Below are positions 34,921 to 47,289 of a stretch of DNA of 64,000 bases, in pieces (within the stretch, counting starts at the first letter, position 1; each line of letters opens with the position of its first letter). Source of the stretch: Epiperipatus broadwayi (taxonomy: Eukaryota > Onychophora > Udeonychophora > Euonychophora > Peripatidae); assembly GCA_028023455.1 (NCBI GenBank), contig JAQFVV010000037.1:994001-1058000 (forward strand), in the 5' to 3' direction. A model generated the notes under the pieces. That model was not told the DNA's origin. It ran no database searches and saw only the letters and a program-made list of their open reading frames with translations. Both the position numbers and the translations under genes were made by a program.

Positions 34921-37029
34921 AAATAATTCATCCTATTAATTATTTTTAGTTTAAAACAATATTTTCTTGGGCAATCTCAGAAATTTTTTACAATGTCTAA
35001 AAGTAATTGCATCACATTTTGGTATCCACAGTTGTAAAATAAGTAAAACGTTTGTAGATGATATTTTGTAATAGTTGATTAGAATTGTATGCATGATGTT
35101 ACAAATTTAATGGTGGCATATTCATTTTAAGAATCATTCAATCTGTCATTAAATATTAAATTGTGTAAATGCTTGTCAATCTTTTAACTTTTATTTCATT
35201 ATTTTCCATCAAAAATAAATCTAATACATTTAATTTAGTCATTAGTGATTATTTTCCACCTAATTTAATAATTGTTTACTTTTTTTTTTAAATCTAAAGT
35301 TCAACCATTATCTAGTTTTCATTTTTTCTTTTATTTAATATTCATAGCTCATAGAAGTAACTATTCTCAATGTACATGTAATGGTAGTATATCACTCACT
35401 AAGCCCATTATTTGGTGTTTTAATTCAGATTAGATGAAATACAAATCTTTATAATGTTATAATAGGCTTAGGATTTATTTTTCAAATAACTGACCTATAG
35501 CTATATTTGATAGCTATCAAGTAACAGCCTTAAATGGGTATCTTACTCTCATTAGATGGGGGAGAAGTAAAGATCCTTAGTTAATCTGAGTTGATTAGAT
35601 GAGTATTGCATACTGAAATAAAAAATAAATATGATTGTGATATGATGTCACTATAAGGACTGAGTTTCTGATTTAGATTGGGATGGATTATATTATTTAA
35701 GAAGAAAAAAAAGTTATTTGGCCGATTCTAGCTCCAAATATTCTTTTAAAATGACTTGCAGAAACTAAATAATTTCTTCATTAGATATTCTTTTTCCCCT
35801 TTTTCCAAAAAAAAAAATCTTAATTGAAATAAGTCAACACTTTTCATATTTCAATATTAACAAATGAAGAAAGTCACTATTCAGCCACAATGAAAATTAA
35901 GACACGCCCAAGAAATAATAATGCTGAAGAATTATTATTGCTTTCTAATATTAATTGATAAATTAAGATGCAGAAGGCATATATATAATCTTCAAAAACT
36001 AGCTTTCCAAGTTGTTGTTTTTTTATTACAAATAGTGTTGATTAATGGGTATGTGTAAAACGTCAAATTTATTTATTAATATTACATATACTGTTGAACA
36101 TATATATCCTACATACCTTTAGACAAATGTCATTAATAATCCATCAGAAATATATTGCCACATATAAATACTCCCTAGCATAGTAGTTAACATATAATAA
36201 CCACATGCCACTCTTTTTACACTTTGAAGCAAATATATATTTATTTATTAATAGTACAATGGTCTGCCATTTCCCAGACCAGGGAATAAAATGAATCATG
36301 GGAGATTTTTTTTCAGAAGTTGAGGATTTTCCTATGAATTTCTGAATACTTTGTAGGTAGTCTACTCTTAGCCACTCTAGCTAACCATCCAATATTGATT
36401 GTAAAAGGTCTTTATCTGTTTTTAGCTACTATATGACTGTGTGGAATGGTGTATAAGCAAATAATGTAGGAAACTTTTTTTTTTTACTTTTCGAGTTTTT
36501 AAATTGTGTAAACAGGAAATAACTGTATGATGTCAGTGTAATTTCATAATGCAGTTTGTACATGTTGATTTTAAAACAGACCTGGAAATGAATTTTTAAA
36601 TGATTTTTTTTTTTTAAAGAAAAGAAATGATTAATAACTATATGTGAAAATAATTATTTAAAATAGTCAAAATGTACCTGACAGTAATTATAATAAGTAG
36701 AGTAAATTAAGACATCAGTTTTGGAAAAATATATATTAATTTTTATCATTTTTCCTTCTATTCACTCATTACATATTTTATTTTATTAAAAGAAAAGATT
36801 TTTCCAAAATGCACACATATCTTAGCCTTGTGTTATATAAAAATGAGGGCGTGTCCTTTTATTAATGCCTTAAGATTTGGGAACCATTTGTAGCTGAATA
36901 AAAATATACCCTGAAGATGAACGCCCATTTATAACTAAATAAAAATATGGGTCTTACTGTATCCTTAGTCATAGTCTAATTATTGTTCACCATTTTCAAC
37001 AGAATAAAAATAACCAAGATTGAACAATC
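34921..37029. other. AT-rich intron, nothing recognised
   Basis: No open frame or repeat family. From about 36880 a degenerate recurring motif like ATAACTAAATAAAAATA begins (36889, 36932, 37000, 37061), leading into the G-poor segment. Confidence 0.4.
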
Positions 37030-38160
37030 CTAATTTAATAATGCCCATAAATTATAACATCATTTATAACAGAATGAAAATAATAAATTAAATTAAAGTG
37101 AATATCAATTAATCAATAACAATCTAACACTTAATTCACTAAAACACTGATAATAATCTTTGTTGTTACTTCATAAATTCAAATAATAGAAAACAAGCAA
37201 AATCATTGTTTCAACTACCTAACATGCCTTTCAAATGTGAAATAACAATGGTATCTAAATAATTATAAAACTCACTAATTGATTTCTAATTATAACTAAA
37301 TAAAATAAAAATAATGCTAACTTAGCCATGCTATTCCACTAATTCCAGTATGTTCCTATTAATTAAGTCAATTATAATACAATTAAATACTCAATAATAA
37401 TACAAAATCAATTAACCTAACATATCTCTCCATTTTCGCCAACTTATAATACTATAAAATAAAATCATCTTATTAGATAACATTAAAATTTATAATATCC
37501 AATCACATCAATACATTAAATAAACCATAGATTCCTATTTGATGTTTATTCAAATACGATTGACAAATCATATCCAATTACTCTTCAATTTAATAAAAAC
37601 TAAGTTGTTAAAACTTTAGACTATAATTGTCAAAGCAAATGAAAGATTATTGATATTATAATAAAATATTAAAATTTAATATTTAAACTGAATTTACGAT
37701 CCACATTAACGAACTTTAAATATAATTAAAGCAAATTATTCTAATTTGTAACAGAATAAAATATATTATTATTACCAGCTCTATAATTGAATAAGATTAC
37801 GATCTTTACAGCTGTACACTGATTTAATATAATATTCATTTTAATCAATAATGGTTTAAAATAAAATACATGAACATTTAATTACAATTACCTTTACCCA
37901 TCTTCAATGATTTTCATATTAGTATCTTTATCAATCATCAGATCTATTCATATATCATTTCTATCTTAAAACTATTACTTGTTACTAACAAAATAATTAC
38001 AATAAGCTTCTAATTACTTATTAAAGATTTTAAGTATCTCAAATCAATTAATTTATTGCTATATAAAAATCTGTACCTGGTCAAATGATTATCATTAAAT
38101 TCAATACAAAGAAAATGATATATAATTATATTCTCTTACCCATACTGTGGTTAGACTTTC
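37030..38160. other. G-poor, C- and A-rich strand-asymmetric segment
   Basis: For more than 1.1 kb the plus strand has very few G (often 1-5 per 60 bases) while C is two to ten times commoner. For example, line 37381-37440 has one G and about 13 C. Flanking intron lacks this asymmetry. There is no coding frame, no inverted partner in the window, and only weak recurrence of a TAAC-AAATAAAATA-like motif. It may be an old element of unusual composition. Confidence 0.6.
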
Positions 38161-38959
38161 AAACTATTTTGTAACTGCTTCTAATGAATTATGTAATGTA
38201 GTCTATTCATGAATTGTATTTTATCCAAGTAGCATTAACCAATAAATTTGCATTGTAAAATTAAATGATAACCAAAGAAGTTTACTTGTTTTAAATTAAT
38301 ACAAAATTTATTAACAAATGGATATGAATTAAAATCAAAAATATTTATGGCAAATAAACATTTAAATATATATATGATCTGATTATGCTTTATGCAATTC
38401 AATTGACATTAATTTTTTTAAATTAAATAGGTGGCTGTATATTGAACTTCACTTATAAAATGCTAAAACAAAAATATATATTTATGTAATATACATTTTG
38501 TAACATATATGTACTTTTTAAAATGTGAGTCGGGGACATTCTTAATCTTCATATACAAAGAAATATATAGTTAATGGAAATAAAATATATTAAAAATGAT
38601 TCCACCTATTCATTCATATTATTTTAAGAGAATAAAATAAAACAATTACTTGAAATTAATTCATAAGTGGTGAATAAGAAGATAAATATTTTTTAAAATT
38701 AACATAATAATTACTAAGTTTGAAATATAAATTTGAATTTAGAAAAACATAACTCTCTTATACTTTAAGCATGGAAATCAATCTCTATTTAATTTAAATT
38801 ATACTACCGGTTATATTCTATATAATTATATACATTAAAAAAATAATATATTGTAATGAGATTTACCATTATATTTAAAACTTTTTTACTATTTATTCCA
38901 AGTTCTAATTACTTATTATTTTATTTTTATAAAATCATATTGATTTTTAATATAATTTT
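38161..38959. other. AT-rich intron, nothing recognised
   Basis: No repeat family or coding signal. Confidence 0.4.
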
Positions 38960-39245
38960 CAGAGACCTCATTACTCAAGCAGAGGGGCAAATATGATTAA
39001 TATTTACATATCAATCATATCCCCGGTCAGACCAAGATTTAATAAAATATTAAACCAACAGTCCACCTTTCCAGACCGAGGTAACTTTATGGCTACATGA
39101 AACATCTCTTGGGGAATATTTATAACAGGGTTAAACCCAGGATGCCATCCAATACTTAAACTGGAACTCATGAAATGTCATTAACATGTTTCAAGTGCTT
39201 GACCCATGGCTAGTTCTTAAACATGAGATTGGCAACACATTTACT
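38960..39245. repeat. GC-richer SINE-like segment
   Basis: Stands out from its flanks by higher GC and contains CATATCCCCGGTCAGACC, CTTTCCAGACCGAGG, ACAGGGTTAAACCCAGGATG and CTTAAACTGGAACTC. The GTTAAACCC and GGAACTC strings are B-box-like on one or the other strand. There is no second copy in the window, so the family is not defined. Confidence 0.35.
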
Positions 39246-39584
39246 TAGATAAATGGAGAGAGAGAGAAATGTAAACAATAATAATAATTTACATAAATTT
39301 ATTAAAAGACAATAATAAATAAATAAATATATATTCTACATTTAAAAACAAATATGCATGCTTCTGAATGAATTCTATTTGGGGGAAGATTTTAAAGTTT
39401 AATACTAACATTAAGAATTCAAGCTTTAATAATGATGTCAATGGATAGTAGTTACCTAGGTTTAGGTACAGCACAGTTTCCAGTTTTTATATGCGGTTTA
39501 AACACAATCTCTGTTTTCCATAAGTGGTTTAAGCATAGTCTCTAGTTTCCCTAGATGGGTTAAGCACATGTTTAGCATAAATGA

Positions 39585-39765
39585 AGCTTTTTGATTCCAC
39601 GTCCTACAGCATGGGCTGGTTCTTTTGATTTGGCATAGTGGGTTCAAACCTCAGCAGAAGGCGAGTCAGAGCAATTTACCATGGCATTTGACTAATGGCA
39701 CACAGTGATGAGTGGATGACTAGCGTTTGAATCTAGCCACTCATTTCTTTCATGGCACAATAGAA
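39585..39765 (+). repeat. tRNA-like SINE candidate
   Basis: GGCATAGTGGGTTCAAACCTC (A-box-like AGTGG next to a B-box-like GGTTCAAACC) is followed by GGCGAGTCAGAGCAATTTACC and a second B-box-like string, GCGTTTGAATCTAGCC. GC is higher than the flanks. It is a single copy here. Confidence 0.4.
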
Positions 39766-39887
39766 GAATGGTTTTATCGTGCTAGATTATTAGTGACTCT
39801 TTGACTTTGTTCACTGCTGCTGGTTGATCTTTGTTATACTTTTTAACCATCTTCTATAATACTTTATGCATAGCCTGAATCCTCTGA

Positions 39888-39995
39888 ATAATTTTTTTAA
39901 AGTCTGAATCTGAATTCTGAATAATCTGAAGTCTGGCTGTCTGAATAATCTGAAGCCTGAATGTCTGAATAATCTGAAGTCTGAAATCTGAAGCC
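39888..39995. repeat. Short tandem repeat, unit about 26 bp
   Basis: Repeats of CTGAATAATCTGAAGTCTG with variants occur at least four times. On the minus strand they translate to a repetitive DFRLFRHSGFRLFR peptide within a 103-codon frame (39811-40122), which I treat as a repeat artefact, not a gene. Confidence 0.8.
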
Positions 39996-40014
39996 CAGAA
40001 TCCAAGTTCTTGTT

Positions 40015-41150
40015 ATCATTTTTAGTTGAAATTAAATTGAAAGCCTGCGACTTCTCGCACTTATTATAATACTTATCTGATAGCCAATCAGATGTTATGA
40101 TTGCTGTCTGAATAGTGATCAAACCATCAACACAAGACAGAATTTTACAAGAAAAGGGCAGTCACTGTCTTCTTTACTTGTCTTTCTATATATCTAAGCC
40201 AATCTGAAGCATTTAGGTTTGAAGGTGTGAAGCTTTAAATATCTTCACATTTAACTCACTGAGTCTAAATTACAAACATACAGTGTGAAATCCTACGATG
40301 TACTATGCAGTAGTTTTTAGAGGTTATAAATTGCAGTAACATACGTAAATAATATTTATTTTATAAAGTGCAGACAGTTAGTTGAAATTTAATTGAAAGA
40401 CTGCAAACCTCTCATGTTCATTATAATATTTATCTGCTAGCCAATCAGATGTTATGATTGCTGTCTGAATACTGATCAAACCATCAACACAAGCCCGACA
40501 ATTTTACAAAAAAAGGGAATAAACCAGTCTGAAGCATTTAGGTTTAAAAGCATAGGATTTCACACTTTATGTTTGTAATTTAGACTCAGTGAATAGATAT
40601 TTAAAGCTTCACGCTTTCAAACCTAAATGCTTCAGACTGGCTTAGATATATAGAAAGACAAGTAAAGAAGAGGGTGACTGCCCTTTTCTTGTAAAATTCT
40701 CTCTGTCTTGTGTTGATTTGATCGCTATTTAGACAGCAATTATAACATCTGATTGGCTGTCAGATAAGTATTATAATAAGCGCGAGAGATTTGCAGCCTT
40801 TCAATTTAATTTCAACTAACTGTCTACACTTTATAAAATAAATATTATTTACATACGTTACTATAATTTAGACTCGGTGAGTTAAATGTAAAGGTATTTA
40901 AAGCTTCACACTTTCAAACCTAAATGTTTCAGACTGGCTTAGATATTTAGAAAGTCAAGTAAAGAAGAGGGTGACCGCCCTTTTCTTGTAAAATTCTGTC
41001 TTGTGTTGATAGTTTGATCGCTATTCAGACAGCAATTGTAATATCTGATTGGCTATCAGATAAGTATTATAATAAGCACAAAAGGTTTGCATCCTTTCAA
41101 TTTAATTTCAACTAACTATCTGCATTTTATAAAATAAATATTAGTTATCA
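40015..41150. repeat. F6 array: two inverted plus two forward copies of a unit of about 280 bp
   Basis: Forward units (about 40590-40850 and 40895-41145) run from AAAGCTTCACACTTTCAAACC through GCTTCAGACTGGC, AAGTAAAGAAGAGGGTGAC, GCCCTTTTCTTGTAAAATTC, TGATTGGCTGTCAGATAAGT to TTTCAATTTAATTTCAACTA. Two inverted units lie at about 40020-40260 and 40385-40555, the second with a shortened far end (the AAAGGGCAG to CTTGTC block is reduced to a short AAAAAAGGGAATAAACC). Adjacent units are joined by sequence with ACATACGTTA and TTTAGACTC(A/G)GTGA. Every unit keeps an ATTGGCT (or its inverse AGCCAAT) core. An isolated fragment is at 8481. No transposase or tRNA-like end is visible. Confidence 0.85.
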
Positions 41151-41680
41151 CATCTTAATTCCTAAACTGCTTATTAACAGTTCCAAAGACCAGTCATAAA
41201 AATTGAAAATAATGTTGGAGCAAATACTCAAGTTTGTTTAACCCCAGTTTTTCTTTTTCAAATGCTCACATTCATGTAGGAACTATATAATACCAATAAA
41301 GTTTGATAACAAACAAATAATTTCAAATTATGCCATATACCTGTCTGATTAATTTTGACCAAATCAATAAAAGCAATTTGTGACTTTTTAAAAAAAATAT
41401 TTTTCTTGCATTGATCTGGCAATAAAACCATGTTTATAATGCTAATCAATTCTCTAAAACCAAGTTGAGACTCTGATTGTTATTCATCTATTACTAGAAG
41501 GAACCTATTCAGTAACATCCTTGAAAATAACTTTGTCATATTCCATGATAATTACTGCATACTAAAGTATTTTGATTGGAATTTCTAAATTAAATTGATA
41601 TTTTAAGTTCCCAATAGCTACTATATTATAAAAGAATAATCCAGGTACTTGCAAGAATCCATGATTCACTGGGTAAACTA
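41150..41680 (-). mobile_element. LINE fragment, reverse transcriptase fingers and palm
   Basis: On the minus strand, from about 41560 downward, a KLFSRMLLNRFLLVIDE-like stretch is followed by ESQLGFRELISIINMVLL, CKKNIFFKKSQIAFIDLVKI (motif A region, FVDLTKAFD type, with the last D lost) and, near 41260-41180, GVKQT-VFAPTLFSIFMTGL (motif B region, GVKQGCVLAPTLFS type). The order is exactly that of Jockey/RTE-like reverse transcriptases. The YADD box is beyond the preserved part. Stops and shifts are frequent. It abuts the F6 array. Confidence 0.75.
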
Positions 41681-42199
41681 TTGGATCATCAGCTGCAAAT
41701 AAAATTAAATTAATTATTCCATACAGATTCTAGCAGTGATTTATTTGGTGTTACATCCTCTAATTCATTTATGATACTGATAATATTAATATGTATAGAG
41801 TTTTAAAAGAATGCATTTGTATTTAAGTTTAATATTCAAAAACAGATTCTTTTAAAAAGTATTTTTTTATTATCTTGATAACTTGGTTATTTCAATAGAA
41901 ATTAGTCAATTTCTAAATATAAAAATTGTAAATGCTTTTGTATCATTTAATATGCACTTTTATTGATATATCAAATATCCATTACATCAATTGAAGTCAG
42001 AAATGATGTTGCCCATATATATATATATTTCATTTTGGTCAGAAAAGCCTTTTGCATATTAGCATGATTATTGGGTGTTCTATTATTAATGAAAGGTTTC
42101 ATATACAGTTGGGTATATAACCATTCATTATCCTGAAGAAAAAAAATTGCAGAATATATTTTTTTTTTAGAATGTCTAAATTTTCTCCTTTTTATCCTC
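41681..42199. other. AT-rich intron, nothing recognised
   Basis: A 76-codon minus-strand frame (41971-42201) shows no domain. Confidence 0.35.
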
Positions 42200-42610
42200 A
42201 TATAAAATATATTGATCCATTGTTCTATTTTTTATATTTTGTGATGATGCCTTTTAACTTCTGCAGAAAACCTTTTTTTCTGAAAAACATTGGTGTTTGA
42301 TTGCAACTCCAATTTATTCTATTCCTTGCCATGTTTTCCAGTTCAAACAATTAACATTGCATTTCTTTACAAAATCTTTGAAATAATTTTTATAATGTAA
42401 GTAGGATCTATGCTTCTTTTAATTGTTGTTATCTTTTAATTTATGCAGTAATCTTGTCTTTCAAAAAGAATTCAACATTTTATCTAATTGAAACTCTCCA
42501 TTATATTCTATCTTCATCATATCTTCTATCAAAACCATTGTGAGTTTTGGCAATGCCATCGATATAATCTTTATAATAAATGATATCTGCTTCTTCCACA
42601 ATCAACCATT
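42200..42610 (-). mobile_element. Possible LINE 3' coding end
   Basis: Minus-strand frames give ISMALPKLTMVLIEDMMKIE, then NYFKDFVKKCNVNCLNWKTW and a following EIGVAIKH-like segment. These resemble the C-terminal tail after the reverse transcriptase in some LINEs (KRYKD-LK-L-...-W). It lies on the wrong side of the fragment at 41150-41680 to be its tail, so it would be a separate insertion. Evidence is weak. Confidence 0.4.
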
Positions 42611-43149
42611 CTTTAGAATGTGATAATAAAAAAAATATTAACAATTTATTTGTTTGAAGATCCAGTCTTTTATTTGGGATTCATGATCTTTCCATTTTAT
42701 TTTACAATTTTTGAAGCATTCATAATGATATTTTCTCATTGCCTTTGTGGTACATTAATAGATGTCCATGAATCCCTTCCATGTAATAAATTTGGTAAGT
42801 AATATTTCTGTATATTATTAATTTAATGATAGTAGTTTTATCACTCTAGATGAATTACCCTGCACCTGTTTTTAGCTTAATATTAAAATTTAAAAACCTT
42901 AAGAGAATCTGGCTTAAAGTTAATCTGAAAATTGATCATTTCCAAAAATGCTAAGTAACAGCTAGCTCAACTTTTATATAATATGCATTTGAAAATATGC
43001 AAATAGAACATAAATATGCAAACAGTAACTTTTGTAAACAGTTTGACTTTAGTTTTTTTTCTGCTATTTGAGCTTCTCTTGCATATTTTTATTAATTTTA
43101 AAAGGCGAAATTTCAATATATTGTATGAATTCAAGCGTAAGTAAGATGA

Positions 43150-43450
43150 ATGACTTCATGGAGAGGTGGATAATATAGCTATTTGAAATACTAAAGATCT
43201 GAGATTCAAATCTGAGCTAGATAAAAATTGGAAAGCTGCTAACATTCCAAATATCTACCCTGAAGAAAGATTTGTTCAATCTTATTTAGGCTAAGAAGTT
43301 CACGGACCACCCAACTACCACTCAGTTTTGATTGTTAAATGTGAACTATTCATAGTCATAGGCAAAACGATGGGAATTACTAAAACTCATGACAGCTGAT
43401 AAGTTTAATTAGCACTGCCCTTCCCCAGTTTTTTTCTTTATAGAAATCAC
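43150..43450 (+). repeat. tRNA-like SINE candidate
   Basis: A moderately GC-richer segment with GAGGTGGATAATATAGCTA, then GATCTGAGATTCAAATCTGAG (B-box-like GATTCAAATC) and a body containing ATCTACCCTGAAGAAAGA and CACGGACCACCCAACTACCA. A second string resembling the B-box region (CCTGAGATTCAAATAGTC) occurs at 55031. Family membership is uncertain. Confidence 0.4.
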
Positions 43451-44001
43451 TGGTAAGGCCTCCATTCTGCAATGAGCTATTTGAGTACCTTTCTCATTCC
43501 TGTATATATATATTTATAGTAAAAGTGTTTAAAAACTGTTACTTAATCCTAGTTTGTTACAGGTGATATTATAGTAAAACACTAATGCAATAAAGTCAGT
43601 ATTGTTATATAATATTGGCATTTTTTTTATTATGTGTTTAAGATAATCACATGATTAATTGTAGCTAAGAAATGAATGCTTACAACATTAACAAACTATA
43701 CATTGTCTATTAAAATAGTAGTTTATAATCATTTTAGTTTGAACAGCTTTGATATTTCCTAAATCTAATTTCTATTTTTTATATATATTGTTGTTCATAG
43801 TGTTTGCTAGTGATTCAGTCAATCTGAATATATTAATTATAAAAATTAAAAAAAAACAATCTTTTAAAGGCTTCATAGATATTACTTTTTGACTGATTCA
43901 GACAAAAACTAATCTACAATTTATAAATTGTATTAAAATTTAAATACTTAGTCTTTTAAATCAAATATGTTCAAAAATACAAACTCGTAACTTAATATTT
44001 T

Positions 44002-44095
44002 AAGAAAACAGCATAAAACACAGCAGTGAAAGCCTTAAATCATACTTAAAGAAAACAGCATAAAACACAGCAGTGAAAGCCTTAAATCATAATTA
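44002..44095. repeat. 47-bp direct tandem duplication
   Basis: 44002-44048 and 44049-44095 are near-identical copies (AAGAAAACAGCATAAAACAC ... CCTTAAATCATA). Confidence 0.9.
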
Positions 44096-45109
44096 AAGTA
44101 AAATCCAAAAAAGAAAAAGAATTATATTAGAATAAAAAGATTATTTTCAAATAATTTTAATGTAATAAAAAAGTTTTATTAGCAGTTCTTAAATGCATGG
44201 AATATTTATATTAAGATAAGATTATGTTTATGTACAGAACTTCTGTTATCATTAACTGTTGAAAGTTAAAATAAGAATAAGTGCTTGAATCTGAGATACC
44301 AAAAATCTGATTAGCTGCACTAAAGACCCAAACATCATCCTTCACAAACCATATCATATTTGTATAAGTCAATGCAGACTTATTTATGTCTAATAAAGTA
44401 TCATGTCTGTAATTTAAAAAAATGAGGATAATTCTTGTATAGTTACAATATTGTTAATCCAGCAACTTCTAAAACCCATTATTATTTTAGTATAAGTTAT
44501 AGATTGTTTTATCAGTTTTGTTTGATCTTGAATATATATATACACACATTAAAAAACAATAAATATAATTAATTAACTATCTGTAAATTAATGTCTAATT
44601 AACATGAGTGCCATGTTTTTATTTTATCTTCTTAGTTTCTCTTTTTTTTTTTCTAGAAAACATTCAATTGGAAATTTAATCATTTAATTTTTTTTTAAAA
44701 TATTTATTGTCCTTGATCTTAAAAAGAGATAAACTTTAGCTGCTGGAAAATTTTTTTAAAAAAAAACATGACCAATGCATTTCACAATAAACAAAGTGAA
44801 TATAAAAGCAAATCAGTAAATTGTTTTTTCTTTAATATGCTATACCAATATAAAAATAAATGTTTAACATATTGTAAGTATATCAATATTATGAATGGGA
44901 TCATTTAAGGTTTTCTATTAACGCATTGTGAAAATATATGTTTAAAGGAACTTCCGGTACTAATATTATTTAATATATATATATTTTAATAATATTAATA
45001 TCTTTAAAGAAGGGAAAAGTTCAGGAAAATGATGGGAATTATTATTGGTATCTTAAGAAAAGCCGATAAATGATAAAAATGTATAAGATAGTTGAAAAAA
45101 TACAGTAGT
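44096..45109. other. AT-rich intron, nothing recognised
   Basis: No repeat family or open frame. A short SINE-like string may lie near 44285-44350, but it has no partner copy. Confidence 0.35.
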
Positions 45110-46880
45110 AATATTGATATTTAAGAAAGATGATGAAGAAGATGTTAGAAAATACAGGGTTATTAGTCTTTTATCAGTTGCATACAAAATTTTTATCAAT
45201 ATAATTACAACTCATCTACAGCAAACTAGTTTCAAACCAATCAAAAGGACAAGCTGAATTTAAAAATGATTGTAGCACAATGAATAACATTCAAGTATTG
45301 AGAGAAATTATAGAAAGTAGCATGAATATGACAGTTCTATAAGCATTTTCACAGCAATTAAAGCCCTGGACCATCAAGATATTGACCAAGAATACTATCA
45401 TATTCTGAAGAATATTTATCAAAATGCAATAGCAGTGATCAAATTACATGATTTATACTAAGGAAATTAACATTGAAAAGGATATATAATAGGGTGATTT
45501 TATATCTCAAAAAAAATTTTATGGCAGTTTTACAAAAAATATTTTGTGGATGAAGCTAAAGGAATAAAAGTAAATGGAGATTATTTAAATCACATAGATT
45601 TTGCAGGTGATGTGATTGCTTTTGCAGGTGGGGTGATTGCTTTTGCAAATAATATTTAAGAACTTCAGGAAATGTTGCTCAAGTTATCAGATGAAAGTAG
45701 GATTAAAGATAAATGCTAAAAAAATCTGGATTTCAATGGATTTTTTCAATAAATAAAAATAATGATTAATAATGTTAAATTAAAAGTTGACTACTACAAA
45801 TACCTTGGTCAAATTATTAATACAGACTCCAAACATAATGGATGAAATTAATTATAGAAGTAAATTTGAATGGTGTGCTTGTGACAGAAATTAATATTAA
45901 AAAGAAATATTATGCCTATGTGTTTGAAAAAGATTTTTAATAGTTGTCTATTATCAGATTTTATTATAAAGAAATCAAGTCATATGTCACATAACCTAAT
46001 TTAACAAGCTTGTATTACAAATGTTATATATAAAGCTCGCAAATAAGCTCTTAAGAAGCTTTGCAGAATATCCCCAAGCCCAGACTGGTTTGTAATACAA
46101 GCTTGTTATATTAGGTCATGTGATTTATGACTTGATTTCTTTGTAAATTTTTTTTTTTTGCTATTAATGTTTTGGCGATTTTATATTGCTAAAGTTATTA
46201 ATATACGGTGTATCTGAACTTGGTTCAGCTCCATATGGCTATTTAAATTAGATAGCTGGATTGGAAGACATGAATGTCTGAAAATTTTAGATATTTTTTT
46301 ACTTAATAGTTATCCATTAGATGAAGTACTGGGCTTATCCTGGTATTTTTAATCTAATGCTTGAATATCCTAGCACCTCACTGATGAAGCCACTAGAAGA
46401 AGCCGGTCTAGGGTTGGGGCTATTCTGCAAAGCTTGTTAAGAGCTTATTTGCAGGCTGTATATACAATATCAGATTTTATTTATGGATCTGAGACTTGGA
46501 TACTTAGCAAAAGAGAACTACAGAGATTTCAAACTATTCACTATGGAGAAATGTCTATTGGGAATGACAAGAAGGGAACAAAAAGTCTTTAGATTAGAGA
46601 ACAAACAGATATTATTGAGAATATTGGAAGAATTAGCAGACTGAAATGGGGCCAGGCTGGACATATTGCTAGAAGAGATGATCATAGATGGAAAGTTGTA
46701 GACCTAAACTGGATTTCAAAAGATTTAAAAGAAATAGAAAAACTACATCTGTTGAGACAGATGAATAGAATAAAGAAATATGTTAACACCATGTGAAGTT
46801 ATAGATCAGAAAATTGGATTAAATTTGGAGAGACCATCTTGCAGTAGATCAATGATGATGGAAGTGATGCTGAATATTGA
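45110..46880 (+). mobile_element. RTE-like LINE remnant, interrupted by an F3 element
   Basis: Plus strand: DEEDVRKYRVISLLSVAYKI (reverse transcriptase motif 1 region, 45130-45190), an ALDHQD-type motif A remnant near 45362, YYHILKNIYQNAIAVIKLHD near 45395-45450, then HIDFAGDVIAFAGGVIAFAN (45593-45650), a decayed FADD box carrying a 21-bp in-frame duplication. The sequence continues with LQEMLLKLSDES and YYKYLGQIIN to about 45950. After the F3 insertion the frame resumes at 46475 with DFIYGSETWILSKRELQRFQ, REQTDIIENIGRISRLKWGQ, AGHIARRDDHRWKV and ENWIKFGE. The last blocks are hallmark C-terminal sequences of RTE-like elements. It is the same family as 13330-15250 (-) and 49640-50060 (+). Confidence 0.88.
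45952..46481. mobile_element. F3 element inserted in the LINE, 14-bp target-site duplication
   Basis: The direct repeat TATCAGATTTTATT stands at 45952-45965 and 46468-46481 and lies within LINE coding sequence, so the empty site can be read. The insert (45966-46467) shares GTTTTGGCGATTTTATATTG, CAGCTCCATATGGCTATTT and TTAGATAGCTGGATT with the copy at 4853-5582. It is folded differently: 45968-46020 pairs with 46088-46145, and 46020-46085 pairs with 46403-46465, giving nested hairpins instead of one long palindrome. Confidence 0.88.
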
Positions 46881-47289
46881 GTACTGACCTCAAACTATTA
46901 ATAAAGTTTATAATTCATGAATAATAAAATGATTTCAGATAGGCTTATTAATTGAATAATCAGTTATCAGGACACTGCTGCCTTATGGGATATGGTGTTA
47001 GCTTACCAAAAGTCAAATTTCCAATACATGTAATCTTTTATTTTTTTTCTGCAGATTTTCATTCCCAAATTGTTTAGATTAGTATAGTGTGACTGCTATA
47101 TTCACATTCTCAGAATCCACAGATTAATAATCTGTGGTTTGAAGACTAATATTAAATTTTAAAAATTAGAAAATTCAAAATTTTATGTATAACAACAGCA
47201 ATTATTTTTCTTGTAATGGCATACTCTGCTGGAATTAGAAAAAGTAAGTTCATTTAACATAGCATCTAAACACAAAGTTAATGATAATA

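Noticed and set aside
39811-40122. 103-codon minus-strand frame with repeated FRLFR peptides
   Set aside because: It is the translation of a 26-bp tandem repeat joined to the F6 array, not a gene.
40015-41150. CRISPR-like array
   Set aside because: There are only four units of about 280 bp in opposite orientations and no short spaced repeats. The genome is eukaryotic.
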